From Oscillospiraceae bacterium (GTDB lineage Bacteria; Bacillota; Clostridia; Oscillospirales; Acutalibacteraceae), in contig CAJTCU010000004.1 in the NCBI GenBank assembly GCA_910574935.1, positions 1 through 64,000 of the forward strand: a DNA stretch of 64,000 bases, read 5' to 3'. A program made the position numbers and the translations under genes. Positions 35,660-43,695 of the stretch are shown piece by piece; the first letter of the stretch is position 1, and every line of letters begins with the position of its first letter. The notes beneath the pieces are model-generated. The model searched no databases and was not told where the DNA came from. It saw only the letters and a program-made list of their open reading frames with translations.

Positions 35660-37046
35660 ATTTCTCCTCCTTCAAACATCCTCTCAGGCTCCAGCCTCTG
35701 GCCTCGGTGATCTGTACCTGGGCAAATTGGTCCAGCCAATCATCCCCTCCTGGGAACAAGACTACCAGACTGCCCGCCGTCCGACCCGAAAGCAACCCGG
35801 TCTTTTGGTCCCGGCCCTCTACCAGCACTTGCTGGTTGCTGCCTACCAGAGCGGCACAGTGCTGGGCGGCGATCTTTTCCTGCACTTTTAAGAGTTCCGC
35901 GAACCACCGGGTCTTTTCCTCATGAGACACCGGGTCCGGCATACTGGCAGCTTTGGTGCCTGGACGAGACGAGTAGATGAAAGTGAACAAGTTGACAAAT
36001 TCCACCTCTTTAATCAAGGTAAGAGTGTCCTGAAATTCCTCATAGGTTTCACCAGGAAAGCCCACAATTACATCTGATGTAAAGGTGATGTCCGGCATAA
36101 CCTTTCGGGCGTAGGCAACCAGCGATAGATACTTTTCCCGGTCATACCGGCGATTCATCTCCCTTAGCACCCGGTCGTTACCAGACTGGAAGGGCAGGTG
36201 GATATGGTGGGGAATATGACGGCTCTGAGCCATTGTGTCAAACAGCTCTTTAGAGGCGTCTTTGGGGTGAGACGTCATAAAGCGCAGCCGCCAGTCTCCA
36301 TCAATAGCATCCAGTTGCCTTAGCAGTTTGGAAAAATTAGTGGGTTCCGGCAGGCCCTTTCCATAGGAGTTCACATTCTGCCCCAATAGGGTGATCTCCT
36401 TATACCCCGCCTCCACTAGAGAACGGCATTCGTCAATGATATGCTCCGGGCGGCGGCTCTTCTCCCGGCCCCGTACGTAGGGTACGATACAGTAAGAGCA
36501 GAAATTGTCACAGCCGTACATCGCCGTGACCCAGGCCCGAGTCTCGCCATCCCGGCGCACCGGCAGGCCTTCCCGAAGAACGGTTTCCTCCTCCCCCAGC
36601 ACCAGAACTTGCTCCTGGCGGTCCAGCACCTGGTAAAGCATTTCTGGCAGCCGGTGGATTACATGGGTACCAAACACCAGATCCACAAAGGGAAAGGTCT
36701 TTTGCAGTCGCTGGGCTACCGGCTGCTGCTGGGTCATGCAGCCACAAACCGCGATAATTAGCCCAGGTTTTTTTCGCTTTAGATGCTTCAGCGCTCCCAC
36801 ATTTCCAAACACCCGGTCCTCAGCGTGCTCCCGCACGGCGCAGGTATTAAAAAGAATAAGGTCTGCGTCTTTATCACACTCTGTAAAGCCAAAACCCATT
36901 TCAGCCAGCAGCCCTTTAATTTTCTCCCCATCTGCCACATTTTGCTGGCACCCATAGGTACGTACATAAGCCAGCGGCACACCCTCTATTCTCTCCTGCA
37001 TCATCCTACGGACCTCCGCCTTGTAGGCGGTCCATTCTCTATCCAA
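35628..37046 (-). CDS. miaB: tRNA-2-methylthio-N6-dimethylallyladenosine synthase
   Basis: Radical-SAM methylthiotransferase acting on the A37 already modified by MiaA. UPF0004 domain with TYGCQQNVADGE, NTCAVREHAEDRV and VCGCMTQQ (three cluster cysteines), radical-SAM motif CDNFCSYC followed by IVPYVRGRE, and a C-terminal TRAM domain. The TTG at 37046 has AAAGGAG upstream at 11 nt. 472 aa. It heads the miaB-ymcA-mutS-mutL-miaA gene run. Confidence 0.95.
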   Translation of the reverse strand: MDREWTAYKAEVRRMMQERIEGVPLAYVRTYGCQQNVADGEKIKGLLAEMGFGFTECDKDADLILFNTCAVREHAEDRVFGNVGALKHLKRKKPGLIIAVCGCMTQQQPVAQRLQKTFPFVDLVFGTHVIHRLPEMLYQVLDRQEQVLVLGEEETVLREGLPVRRDGETRAWVTAMYGCDNFCSYCIVPYVRGREKSRRPEHIIDECRSLVEAGYKEITLLGQNVNSYGKGLPEPTNFSKLLRQLDAIDGDWRLRFMTSHPKDASKELFDTMAQSRHIPHHIHLPFQSGNDRVLREMNRRYDREKYLSLVAYARKVMPDITFTSDVIVGFPGETYEEFQDTLTLIKEVEFVNLFTFIYSSRPGTKAASMPDPVSHEEKTRWFAELLKVQEKIAAQHCAALVGSNQQVLVEGRDQKTGLLSGRTAGSLVVLFPGGDDWLDQFAQVQITEARGWSLRGCLKEEKYDHAACQCQP

Positions 37047-37097
37047 AAAAGGCCACGCTCCTTTACTACCATCTGCCTATAAAAACCCATTTTATAT

Positions 37098-37126
37098 ATT
37101 TTAGCACAAGACCGCTAAAACTGCAA
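37098..37126 (-). promoter_or_regulatory. Sigma-A promoter of miaB
   Basis: On the minus strand TTGCAG and TAAAAT are spaced by 17 nt, leaving a leader of about 45 nt to miaB. Confidence 0.7.
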
Positions 37127-37397
37127 GATTGTTCCTTATGTCTAATGCAGATAAAGCGCACATTATGGTTTATTGAAGAATAGTATAGAACATCCCGCCT
37201 GTCCTCGTCTGCGTTCAAAATTTCTCTTTTCAACTTTGCTCTTTCAAAGATTCACTCCTTCGCTTCCGAAGCACCGTTGCGTACCATACTGGTCCTAATC
37301 ACCCTTATGGTAGGAAGCAGGCTATGTTTATCTAAATTCTTAATTCAATTTTAACTAAATAAATTTTATTTTCCATGTAGAATGCTGCACTTAATAA
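37127..37397. other. Intergenic region between divergent miaB and hemerythrin-REC genes
   Basis: About 270 nt between two outward-facing promoters. I see no open frame with a ribosome-binding site and no recognised riboswitch or RNA gene. The segment GCTTCCGAAGC (37262-37272) is a short palindrome, and ACCATACTGG and TTATGGTAGG near 37287-37314 form a weak inverted pair. Nothing more can be supported. Confidence 0.4.
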
Positions 37398-37426
37398 TGG
37401 ACATTCCTTTTGGAACGTGCTATAAT
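37398..37426 (+). promoter_or_regulatory. Sigma-A promoter of the hemerythrin-REC gene
   Basis: TGGACA (37398-37403) and a perfect TATAAT (37421-37426) are 17 nt apart. The leader to the ATG is about 150 nt. Confidence 0.75.
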
Positions 37427-37581
37427 GTATGCAAACTGTACATTCGGCGCTTCCACAGATGGCCAAGCAGTCCTTTTTACTTGGTCAAAATATGGTAAGC
37501 TCCAAATGGGTTTCATTCTCAATCATTTTTTAACCTAATCTTTTAATCACAAAAGGGCTAACGCAGAGGAGGATCATTTCG

Positions 37582-38952
37582 ATGGACAATCAATTGGTGT
37601 GGTCGAATGAGTATAATCTCGGTGTAGAGATTATCGACAAAGAACACCAGCGACTATTCAAGATCATCAACAAGCTTTTCGCCTTTGGAGAAGAGGAAAA
37701 GAAAAACCAGCGGACATGCCAGGAGGGAATCAAGTATTTTAAAGGCCACACCGTGAAACACTTTGCCGACGAAGAAAGCTACATGGCGTCTATCAACTAT
37801 GAGGGACTGGAGCGGCACATCCACATCCATCGTGGGTTTCGGGAAAACACCCTGCCCGCGCTGGAGCAGGAGCTGGAGCAAAGCGGTTATTCCCCAGAGG
37901 CTGTAGACCATTTTCTGGGTGTTTGTACCGGCTGGCTGATTGGACACACTTTGACCGAGGACCAGGCGATTGTTGGCCGGCACCAAAGCAAGTGGGACGA
38001 CCTGTTGCCAGAGAACGAACTGAAGTCCATAAAGAAGCTGATTATACAGCTGATATTCGATTTGTTCCACCTGGAGTCACAGGTGATCAGCGACACGTAC
38101 AGCGGGGAAAAGTTTGGTAAAGGGGTATACTACCGGCTGGTTTGCCGTTCTAAGGACGATGAGGAAAAGCGGCAGGAAATTATTTTAGTTTTCGAAGAAA
38201 AGCTTTTAATTAATACAGTGGGAAAAATCATGGGCGTCCAGACCAACCGTATGGACAGCATGCTCATACACGCGGCCAGGTATACAGCCCGGCAGTTTGT
38301 GGGGCGGGTGTTGGAGCATCTGCCAGGCGGTAAGTTCTGTGAACTGGAAGAAGAAAACCTGATGACCTATGAGCAGTTTCAAGAGGTGTTCACCCAGGAA
38401 AAACCACAGGTCAGCCTATTACTCAATACCGGCGCGGGCTATTTTGCGTATTGCTCCATTGCCCCTAACATGCTTCAGGGCGGCCATCTGACACCTATTG
38501 AAAATCAGAATGCCATTAAGGAAGTAGAGAAGTATTTATCAGAACGGAAGCATCAGGCCGAACAGGAAGAAGCCGCGCACAAGAAAAAGATATTATTAGT
38601 GAACGATTCTTTAACCATCCGCCAAGGAATGAAGCAGTTGCTAGAAAACGATTATGATGTTTCTCTGGCAGATTCCGGGGCTTCTGCCTTTCGGGTCATT
38701 ACTCTGGAGCAGCCCGATTTGGTGCTTCTAGACTATGAAATGCCGGTCTGCGATGGCCGCCAGACTCTGGAGATGCTTCGGACTGTCAAAGAGTTTGACC
38801 ATATTCCTGTAATCTTTCTTACCGGAAAAAGAGATCCGGAAAGCATGATCAAAGTCATGCCATTAAATCCGGCAGGTTACTTTTTAAAGCACCTAAAGCC
38901 CCAAGAAATCAAGAAAAAAATCGATGACTTTTTTGAGGGAAACAAATCCTAA
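37582..38952 (+). CDS. Bacteriohemerythrin / CheX-like / response-regulator receiver fusion
   Basis: A 456-aa three-part protein. Residues 1-140 are a bacteriohemerythrin with all di-iron ligands (H22, H60, E64, H79, H83, H122, D127), so it should bind O2 or NO-related ligands. The middle (about 145-330) resembles CheX-type phosphatase domains (VISDTYSGEKFGKGVYYRL, then MDSMLIHAARYTARQFVGR); this part is inferred. Residues 334-456 are a receiver domain with phospho-acceptor D384 (LLDYEMP), T414 and K436; the acidic pair reads N341-D342 rather than DD. There is no DNA-binding output. AGGAGG lies 9 nt before the ATG, and the gene has its own promoter and terminator. It probably links oxygen or redox sensing to a phosphorelay. 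Confidence 0.88.
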   Translation: MDNQLVWSNEYNLGVEIIDKEHQRLFKIINKLFAFGEEEKKNQRTCQEGIKYFKGHTVKHFADEESYMASINYEGLERHIHIHRGFRENTLPALEQELEQSGYSPEAVDHFLGVCTGWLIGHTLTEDQAIVGRHQSKWDDLLPENELKSIKKLIIQLIFDLFHLESQVISDTYSGEKFGKGVYYRLVCRSKDDEEKRQEIILVFEEKLLINTVGKIMGVQTNRMDSMLIHAARYTARQFVGRVLEHLPGGKFCELEEENLMTYEQFQEVFTQEKPQVSLLLNTGAGYFAYCSIAPNMLQGGHLTPIENQNAIKEVEKYLSERKHQAEQEEAAHKKKILLVNDSLTIRQGMKQLLENDYDVSLADSGASAFRVITLEQPDLVLLDYEMPVCDGRQTLEMLRTVKEFDHIPVIFLTGKRDPESMIKVMPLNPAGYFLKHLKPQEIKKKIDDFFEGNKS

Positions 38953-38992
38953 GCATTTTCAGTAAGCCCATAGATTCAAAAATAGATCGCAT

Positions 38993-39022
38993 AAAAAGCA
39001 GAGCCAGGTGGCTCTGCTTTTT
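38993..39022 (+). terminator. Terminator after the hemerythrin-REC gene
   Basis: AAAAAGCAGAGCC pairs with GGCTCTGCTTTTT around a 4-nt loop. It can act on both strands but lies 40 nt after the plus-strand gene and 190 nt beyond the minus-strand antiporter. Confidence 0.85.
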
Positions 39023-39211
39023 CATTTGTATTATAGCTTCCCCTATGACTAGCTACACTTTGGAATCACTTACCCCATAGGTGCTGCCCCAATTAACCGT
39101 ATCTGTAAATCTCTTCAAAGGGCCCTTTATCATCCTATCGCTTATTTCGGCTATTTTCCCCTGTCGGGTGGAAAGCTCCACCATTTGGGGAATTCCATAG
39201 ACCAGGAAGTA

Positions 39212-40735
39212 TTAAGCGCCTTCCTCGCTGGCCGTTTTTTCCTTGCCGCTATACTTCTGCAAAACAGCCGCGCCCCCAAGGACCAGCCCCAGTATTAATA
39301 TGGAAACTGCAATGGTAATTATTGGGTTTTGGACAAAGCCCGCCACCAGATATCCAAAGAAGCACACCACAGCTACCAATGTAGCATAGGGCAGCTGGGT
39401 CTCTACATGGCGGATATGGCCACACTGCGCGCCGGTTGAGGCCAAAATGGTCGTATCAGAAATCGGCGAACAGTGGTCGCCGTATACAGACCCTGCCAAG
39501 GTGGCCCCTAAAGATGGGATAAGCACCTCTGCGGCCTCAGGAGAGGCGCAAATCATGGACACAATGGGCAGCAAAATACCAAAAGTGCCCCAAGCCGTCC
39601 CCATAGAGAAGGATAAAAATGCCGCCACCGCGAACACAACGGCTGGAACTAGGCCAAAGGACAGCCCTCCGCCGGCTACTACCTGGCTAACAAAAGTACC
39701 AGTACCAATCATTTCCCGACATACGCCGCCCAAGGCCCAAGCCAAAATGAGAATGGTTAAAGCAGGAATCATCGTCTTGATTCCATCAATAATGCCGGTC
39801 ATAAACTCCTGCATAGACATAATCTTTCTGGGCAGATATAAGAGCAGCGCCACCAGCAGGCCCGCAAAAGTGCCTAACGTCAGCCCAGCCGTGGGGTTGG
39901 CCCCAATTGCCTCTGAAAAGCTGACTCCCTCAAAAAAGCCTCCCACATAGGCCATACCCAAAATAGCTGTGACAATCAGCGTAACAATGGGCAGCACCAA
40001 GTCTAGTACGCTGCCTCTTACAGGGACCTCCTCCGTCTCATCTGTGGTTTCAGAGACATTCTCCAGTTCCACCTCGGCCCGCTTCATGGGGCCAAAGTCA
40101 AAGTTTGTGGCACTGAGGAACAGTACCATGGCAATGGTCAGAAGGGCATATAAATTATATGGAATGGTCTGCACAAAGGCATTGAGCCCGCCGGCTTCCT
40201 CCACCTCCGAAGCCACCGCCACCGCCCAGCTGGAAATGGGCGCAATAATACAAATGGGCGCCGCGGTAGCATCCAAAAGATAGGCCAGCTTCTCCCGGGA
40301 GATCTTACATTTGTCGGTGATTGGGCGCATTACAGTGCCTACCGTCAGACAGTTGAAGCCATCATCCAAAAAAATCAGCAGCCCCAGTAGAGCCGTGGTC
40401 AGTTTTGCACTGCGCTTGGTTTTAATACGGCGAATGGCCCAACGCCCGTAAGCCGCCGTGCCCCCAGAGCGGTTAACCACCACTACTAAAGAGCCCAACA
40501 GCACCAGAAAGATAATCATATAACCGTTTTGGCCAATCTTCCCGGCCATCATATCAAAAATATATGTAACCGCCTGTAACAGACTCCCACCGGTGGAAAA
40601 ACTGTATATGCACATACCGGTAAAAATCCCCAAAAACAAGGATGAATATACCTCCTTGGTCAGCAGAGCCAGGGTGATAGCCACTACCGGCGGCAATATG
40701 GACAGCCAACCGGCGTCGATCATTTCCAATCCCAT
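39212..40735 (-). CDS. NhaC-family Na+/H+ antiporter
   Basis: A 507-aa protein with about 12 hydrophobic helices. NhaC-family traits: LPPVVAITLALLTKEVYSSL near the start, GLLIFLDDGFNCLTVGTVMR, and TAAPICIIAPISSWAV; later SMGTAWGTFGILLPI and GSVYGDHCSPISDTTI. Members exchange Na+ for H+, or amino acids such as tyrosine/tyramine or malate/lactate in some branches; the substrate is open. The ATG has GGAGGG about 9 nt upstream. Confidence 0.85.
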   Translation of the reverse strand: MGLEMIDAGWLSILPPVVAITLALLTKEVYSSLFLGIFTGMCIYSFSTGGSLLQAVTYIFDMMAGKIGQNGYMIIFLVLLGSLVVVVNRSGGTAAYGRWAIRRIKTKRSAKLTTALLGLLIFLDDGFNCLTVGTVMRPITDKCKISREKLAYLLDATAAPICIIAPISSWAVAVASEVEEAGGLNAFVQTIPYNLYALLTIAMVLFLSATNFDFGPMKRAEVELENVSETTDETEEVPVRGSVLDLVLPIVTLIVTAILGMAYVGGFFEGVSFSEAIGANPTAGLTLGTFAGLLVALLLYLPRKIMSMQEFMTGIIDGIKTMIPALTILILAWALGGVCREMIGTGTFVSQVVAGGGLSFGLVPAVVFAVAAFLSFSMGTAWGTFGILLPIVSMICASPEAAEVLIPSLGATLAGSVYGDHCSPISDTTILASTGAQCGHIRHVETQLPYATLVAVVCFFGYLVAGFVQNPIITIAVSILILGLVLGGAAVLQKYSGKEKTASEEGA

Positions 40736-40824
40736 AGTCCGAACCCTCCTTACATAAATCGGAAAGTAACTTTAAACCTCTTAATAAAGCAAACCAGGCA
40801 GGCGCCGTTATCCGCTTGGCGTAC

Positions 40825-40853
40825 ATTATATCACATTCTATTTTGAAATGCTA
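40825..40853 (-). promoter_or_regulatory. Probable promoter of the NhaC-family gene
   Basis: A perfect TATAAT on the minus strand (40825-40830). The -35 at 17 nt spacing is poor (TAGCAT), so an activator may be needed. Leader about 85 nt. Confidence 0.45.
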
Positions 40854-40954
40854 CTGAAAAATGTGCCTCTTACCCGTTTGTTTCCGCATCTTTGTCGTCC
40901 ATATTATGAAATGGCCTATTTAATAGGCATATGTTTAGCTTCTCTTCTAAATCC

Positions 40955-40983
40955 TTGCAATTCACATTTAGATGTGTTATGAT
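40955..40983 (+). promoter_or_regulatory. Sigma-A promoter of the UROD-family gene
   Basis: TTGCAA (40955-40960) and TATGAT (40978-40983) at 17 nt spacing; leader of about 115 nt. Confidence 0.65.
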
Positions 40984-41103
40984 ATTTTCCAATATATGCC
41001 AATGATTTTGTGCGATTTTACAGCCATTTTGCCGCCACCCTGGTTTTTTTTGGGGACGGTAGAACAAAAAATCATCCGCTGTATTCGCAGAAAGGAAGCT
41101 ATC

Positions 41104-42066
41104 ATGAATAAAGTAGCAAGAATGCAAGCTGTATTCCACAACCAAACTCCCGACCGGGTGCCGGTTGGGTTTTGGCGGCACTACCCCAAAGAGCTTACTG
41201 TGGAGGAGCGTGCCCAGGCCCATGTGGACTTTTTCCGGGAAACCGGCATGGACGTGGTCAAAATTATGGACGATAACTTTGGCCGCTTTTTGACCGACGG
41301 TATCAAGATCACCAAGCCCTCCGATTGGCGCAGCATCCGTCTGCCCGGCAAGGACTGCCGGCATTATCAGGAAATGATCCAGCTCATCCAGCGCATTTTG
41401 GAGATGCTGCAAGGTGACGCTATGACGTTCCCAACCATGTGGAGCCCCTTTAAGATCGGTTCCTTCACCTATGTGCTGGCAGGCAGCACGGATCAGCAAT
41501 TCATGGCCGACTGCGCCGAAGACCCTGATTCTGTGATGGAAGGCATGAAGCGGATTGCAGAGAGTTTCCAGGAATGGGCAGCGGACTACCTGCGGCTGGG
41601 CAGCAGCGGTATCTACTATTCTGGCCAGTTCAGCGAACCCCAGCGTTTTGCGGAAGAAACTTGGCAGAAACTGGTAAAGCCTTGGGACCTGGCCGTGCTG
41701 CATGTAACCCGGGAGTTTGAGGGAAAATATAATATCGTACACATCTGCGGCGAGGAGGAATTTGGATTTAACTCCTCTCCCCGGCGCTATGCCGGCTACC
41801 CTGGCGACCTATTCAACTGGGACGTGCACCGGGGTGGCATGAGCCTGCAAGAGGGACGTGATTGGTTCAAAACTCCTATTTTGGGCGGCATGGACAACCA
41901 TGGGGTCCTAATAAACGGCAGTATGGAGGAAATTCAGGCCCAAGCCAAAGAGGTCATTGCCAGTTTTGGTAAACAGGGCTTTATGCTGGGCGCGGACTGC
42001 ACAGTACCTGCCGACATTGATCTGGCGCGGCTGCGGGCGGCTGTAGAAGCCGCGGCTCAGGCTTAA
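41104..42066 (+). CDS. Uroporphyrinogen decarboxylase (URO-D) family protein
   Basis: A 320-aa TIM-barrel protein. The N-terminus (MNKVARMQAVFHNQTPDRVP) and the late GGMDNHGVLINGS and FMLGADCTVPADID segments fit the UroD/MtaA/CmuA superfamily. Members other than HemE are mostly corrinoid methyltransferases or demethylases. HemE's substrate Arg/Asp pattern is not apparent, and no heme genes or corrinoid protein are nearby, so heme synthesis is unlikely. The ATG at 41104 has AAAGGAAG upstream; the 44 additional codons before it include the promoter and are excluded. Confidence 0.8.
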   Translation: MNKVARMQAVFHNQTPDRVPVGFWRHYPKELTVEERAQAHVDFFRETGMDVVKIMDDNFGRFLTDGIKITKPSDWRSIRLPGKDCRHYQEMIQLIQRILEMLQGDAMTFPTMWSPFKIGSFTYVLAGSTDQQFMADCAEDPDSVMEGMKRIAESFQEWAADYLRLGSSGIYYSGQFSEPQRFAEETWQKLVKPWDLAVLHVTREFEGKYNIVHICGEEEFGFNSSPRRYAGYPGDLFNWDVHRGGMSLQEGRDWFKTPILGGMDNHGVLINGSMEEIQAQAKEVIASFGKQGFMLGADCTVPADIDLARLRAAVEAAAQA

Positions 42067-42108
42067 CAAATATCATTCCAGTAATTCATAATCAAGGAGA
42101 TATTTCTC

Positions 42109-43029
42109 ATGAAACAACTTTCTACCGGCGGCGGAACGCTGAAGGTCCCCGCCATTGCCCTGGGTTGTATGCGCATTAATTCCCTTAATGAGGCCGACGC
42201 CCAGCGGTTAATTCACACCGCGCTAGAAAATGGGATCAACTTTTTTGACCATGCCGACATCTACGGCGGCGGCGAGGCGGAGCGCTTTTTTGCTAAGGCG
42301 GCCCAAATGACTCCCGCTTTGCGCGAAAAAATGATTTTGCAAAGCAAGTGCTCCATCCACCCCGGCGTCTCCTATGATTGCTCTAAAGAGTATATTCTCT
42401 CCTCTGTAGAAGGTATTCTGGAACGGCTGAATACCGAGTATTTGGATGTACTGCTGCTCCACCGTCCGGATGCTCTGATGGATCCAGCAGAGGTGGCGGA
42501 GGCCTTTGATGCCTTGGAAGCCAGCGGTAAGGTGCGCCATTTCGGTGTTAGCAACCAAAATCCGGGACAAATTGCCCTGCTGCAAAAGTACTGCAAGCAG
42601 CCCCTGTTATTTAATCAGCTCCAGCTAAGCGTTACTAACTGCGGCATGATTGACGCGGGCCTTAATGTGAACACCGAGAGTCCCCTGGCTACAGACCGTG
42701 ACGGTGGCGTACTGGATTTCTGCCGCTTGCACGACATTACCATTCAAGCCTGGTCTCCCTTCCAGTATGGCATGTTCCAGGGCACTTTCCTGGGCTGCGA
42801 CAAGTTCCCGGAGCTGAACCAGAAGATTGACGAAATCGCCGAAAAATATGGTATTACCAATAACGCGGTAGCCGTAGCTTGGATTCTGCGTCATCCGGCT
42901 GGGATACAGACCATTGTGGGTACCACCAACGCTCAGCGGCTGGCGGATGTTTGCAAGGCGTCAGAGATTACCCTGTCCCGCACCGAATGGTATGAGCTTT
43001 ACTGCGCGGCGGGGAAATCCTTGCCGTAA
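42109..43029 (+). CDS. Aldo/keto reductase
   Basis: A 306-aa AKR barrel: GCMRINSLNEADAQRLI, FFDHADIYGGGEAE (catalytic Asp and Tyr), Lys in LQSKCSI, His in LLLHRPD, and the NADPH-binding HFGVSNQNPGQI and IVGTTNAQRL. It resembles the E. coli YdhF branch. Starts 43 nt after the UROD-family gene with AAGGAG upstream, so the two form an operon; a joint substrate is not known. Confidence 0.9.
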   Translation: MKQLSTGGGTLKVPAIALGCMRINSLNEADAQRLIHTALENGINFFDHADIYGGGEAERFFAKAAQMTPALREKMILQSKCSIHPGVSYDCSKEYILSSVEGILERLNTEYLDVLLLHRPDALMDPAEVAEAFDALEASGKVRHFGVSNQNPGQIALLQKYCKQPLLFNQLQLSVTNCGMIDAGLNVNTESPLATDRDGGVLDFCRLHDITIQAWSPFQYGMFQGTFLGCDKFPELNQKIDEIAEKYGITNNAVAVAWILRHPAGIQTIVGTTNAQRLADVCKASEITLSRTEWYELYCAAGKSLP

Positions 43030-43120
43030 TAGGTGCGTTTACCCGCTTTGACCGTCAAGGCCAAGGGACCACCGTTTTATCAATGATTAGAGCAAAAGCC
43101 TTTCTTTAGCTATAAGTGCA

Positions 43121-43160
43121 GGCGACGGGCCCTTAACCGGGCTTGTCGCCCACAGTTTTC
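43121..43160 (+). terminator. Probable terminator of the UROD/AKR operon
   Basis: A 12-bp stem with two G-T pairs (43121-43132 with 43139-43150) around TTAACC, followed only by CACAGTTTTC. The weak T tract makes it a less certain terminator. Confidence 0.55.
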
Positions 43161-43225
43161 TACGAAAAAAATATCCTTCCAGCTAAGTACAGTTACCGTA
43201 ATTCAGCGTCGTCTCCCCAAAAATG

Positions 43226-43573
43226 CTGGGGCTTATTTAAAAATAGAGGAAATGACGGATTTTTGACTAGGACTTGTTTGAAAAATCGAAAACGTCGTCT
43301 TTTTTGCCATAAGAGGCCACTTTCTACGTCGAAAATCCTCGTCAATCGCCAGATTGCCTTATCGCCAGATTGCCTTGCGGTTTTCTCCTTGAAATTGTCC
43401 CCTTCTGGCCCAAAATTCGTCATTTCCTCTATTTTCAAACAAGCCCTAGAAGTGGTCAGCTTCAAGGAAAAAGCCGCAAGTAATACTTGCGTATTACGAG
43501 GATTTCCGACGCGGAAGATGGCCGCCTCTGGGCAATCAGACAGTGTTTTCGTTTTTTCAAACAAATCCTAGTC
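43226..43573. repeat. MITE-like element with interleaved inverted repeats
   Basis: Four copies of the motif CTRGGRYTTRTTTRAAAA occur: two on the plus strand (from 43226 and 43267) and two on the minus strand (ending 43446 and 43572). Copy 1 with copy 3 gives a ~36-nt inverted repeat including AATAGAGGAAATGACG; copy 2 with copy 4 gives a ~30-nt one including CGAAAAC. The interior has a direct repeat of GGCAATCTGGCGAT and a GTAATAC hairpin. Long open frames on both strands here have no ribosome-binding site and look incidental. No transposase is present, so it would be non-autonomous or an intergenic repeat. Confidence 0.65.
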
Positions 43574-43613
43574 CAGGAATATTTCGCTTTAAATGGACTT
43601 GTGTATGTTTGAA

Positions 43614-43642
43614 TTGACATCTGCGCAGAATGCATTTATAAT
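43614..43642 (+). promoter_or_regulatory. Consensus sigma-A promoter of the CoADR-rhodanese-SiR fusion gene
   Basis: TTGACA (43614-43619), 17 nt, TATAAT (43637-43642): a perfect consensus. The transcript would start about 47 nt before the ATG. It begins just 41 nt beyond the repeat element. Confidence 0.88.
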
Positions 43643-43695
43643 ATTTTATAATAATGTCTTGGAGCTACTTTACACATCTGAAAGGAATGACTTTT

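Noticed and set aside
37127-37397. Possible riboswitch or small RNA upstream of the hemerythrin-REC gene
   Set aside because: The segment lies before the promoter, so it is not in the leader, and no known aptamer core was found.
40870-41742. 290-aa minus-strand frame opposite the UROD-family gene
   Set aside because: Antisense shadow: the plus frame has family motifs, promoter and ribosome-binding site, the minus frame has none.
43193-43564. 123-aa minus-strand frame (and a 142-aa plus frame) in the 43.2-43.6 kb repeat
   Set aside because: Both lie inside the inverted-repeat element, lack a ribosome-binding site and show no domain; they arise from the repeat sequence.
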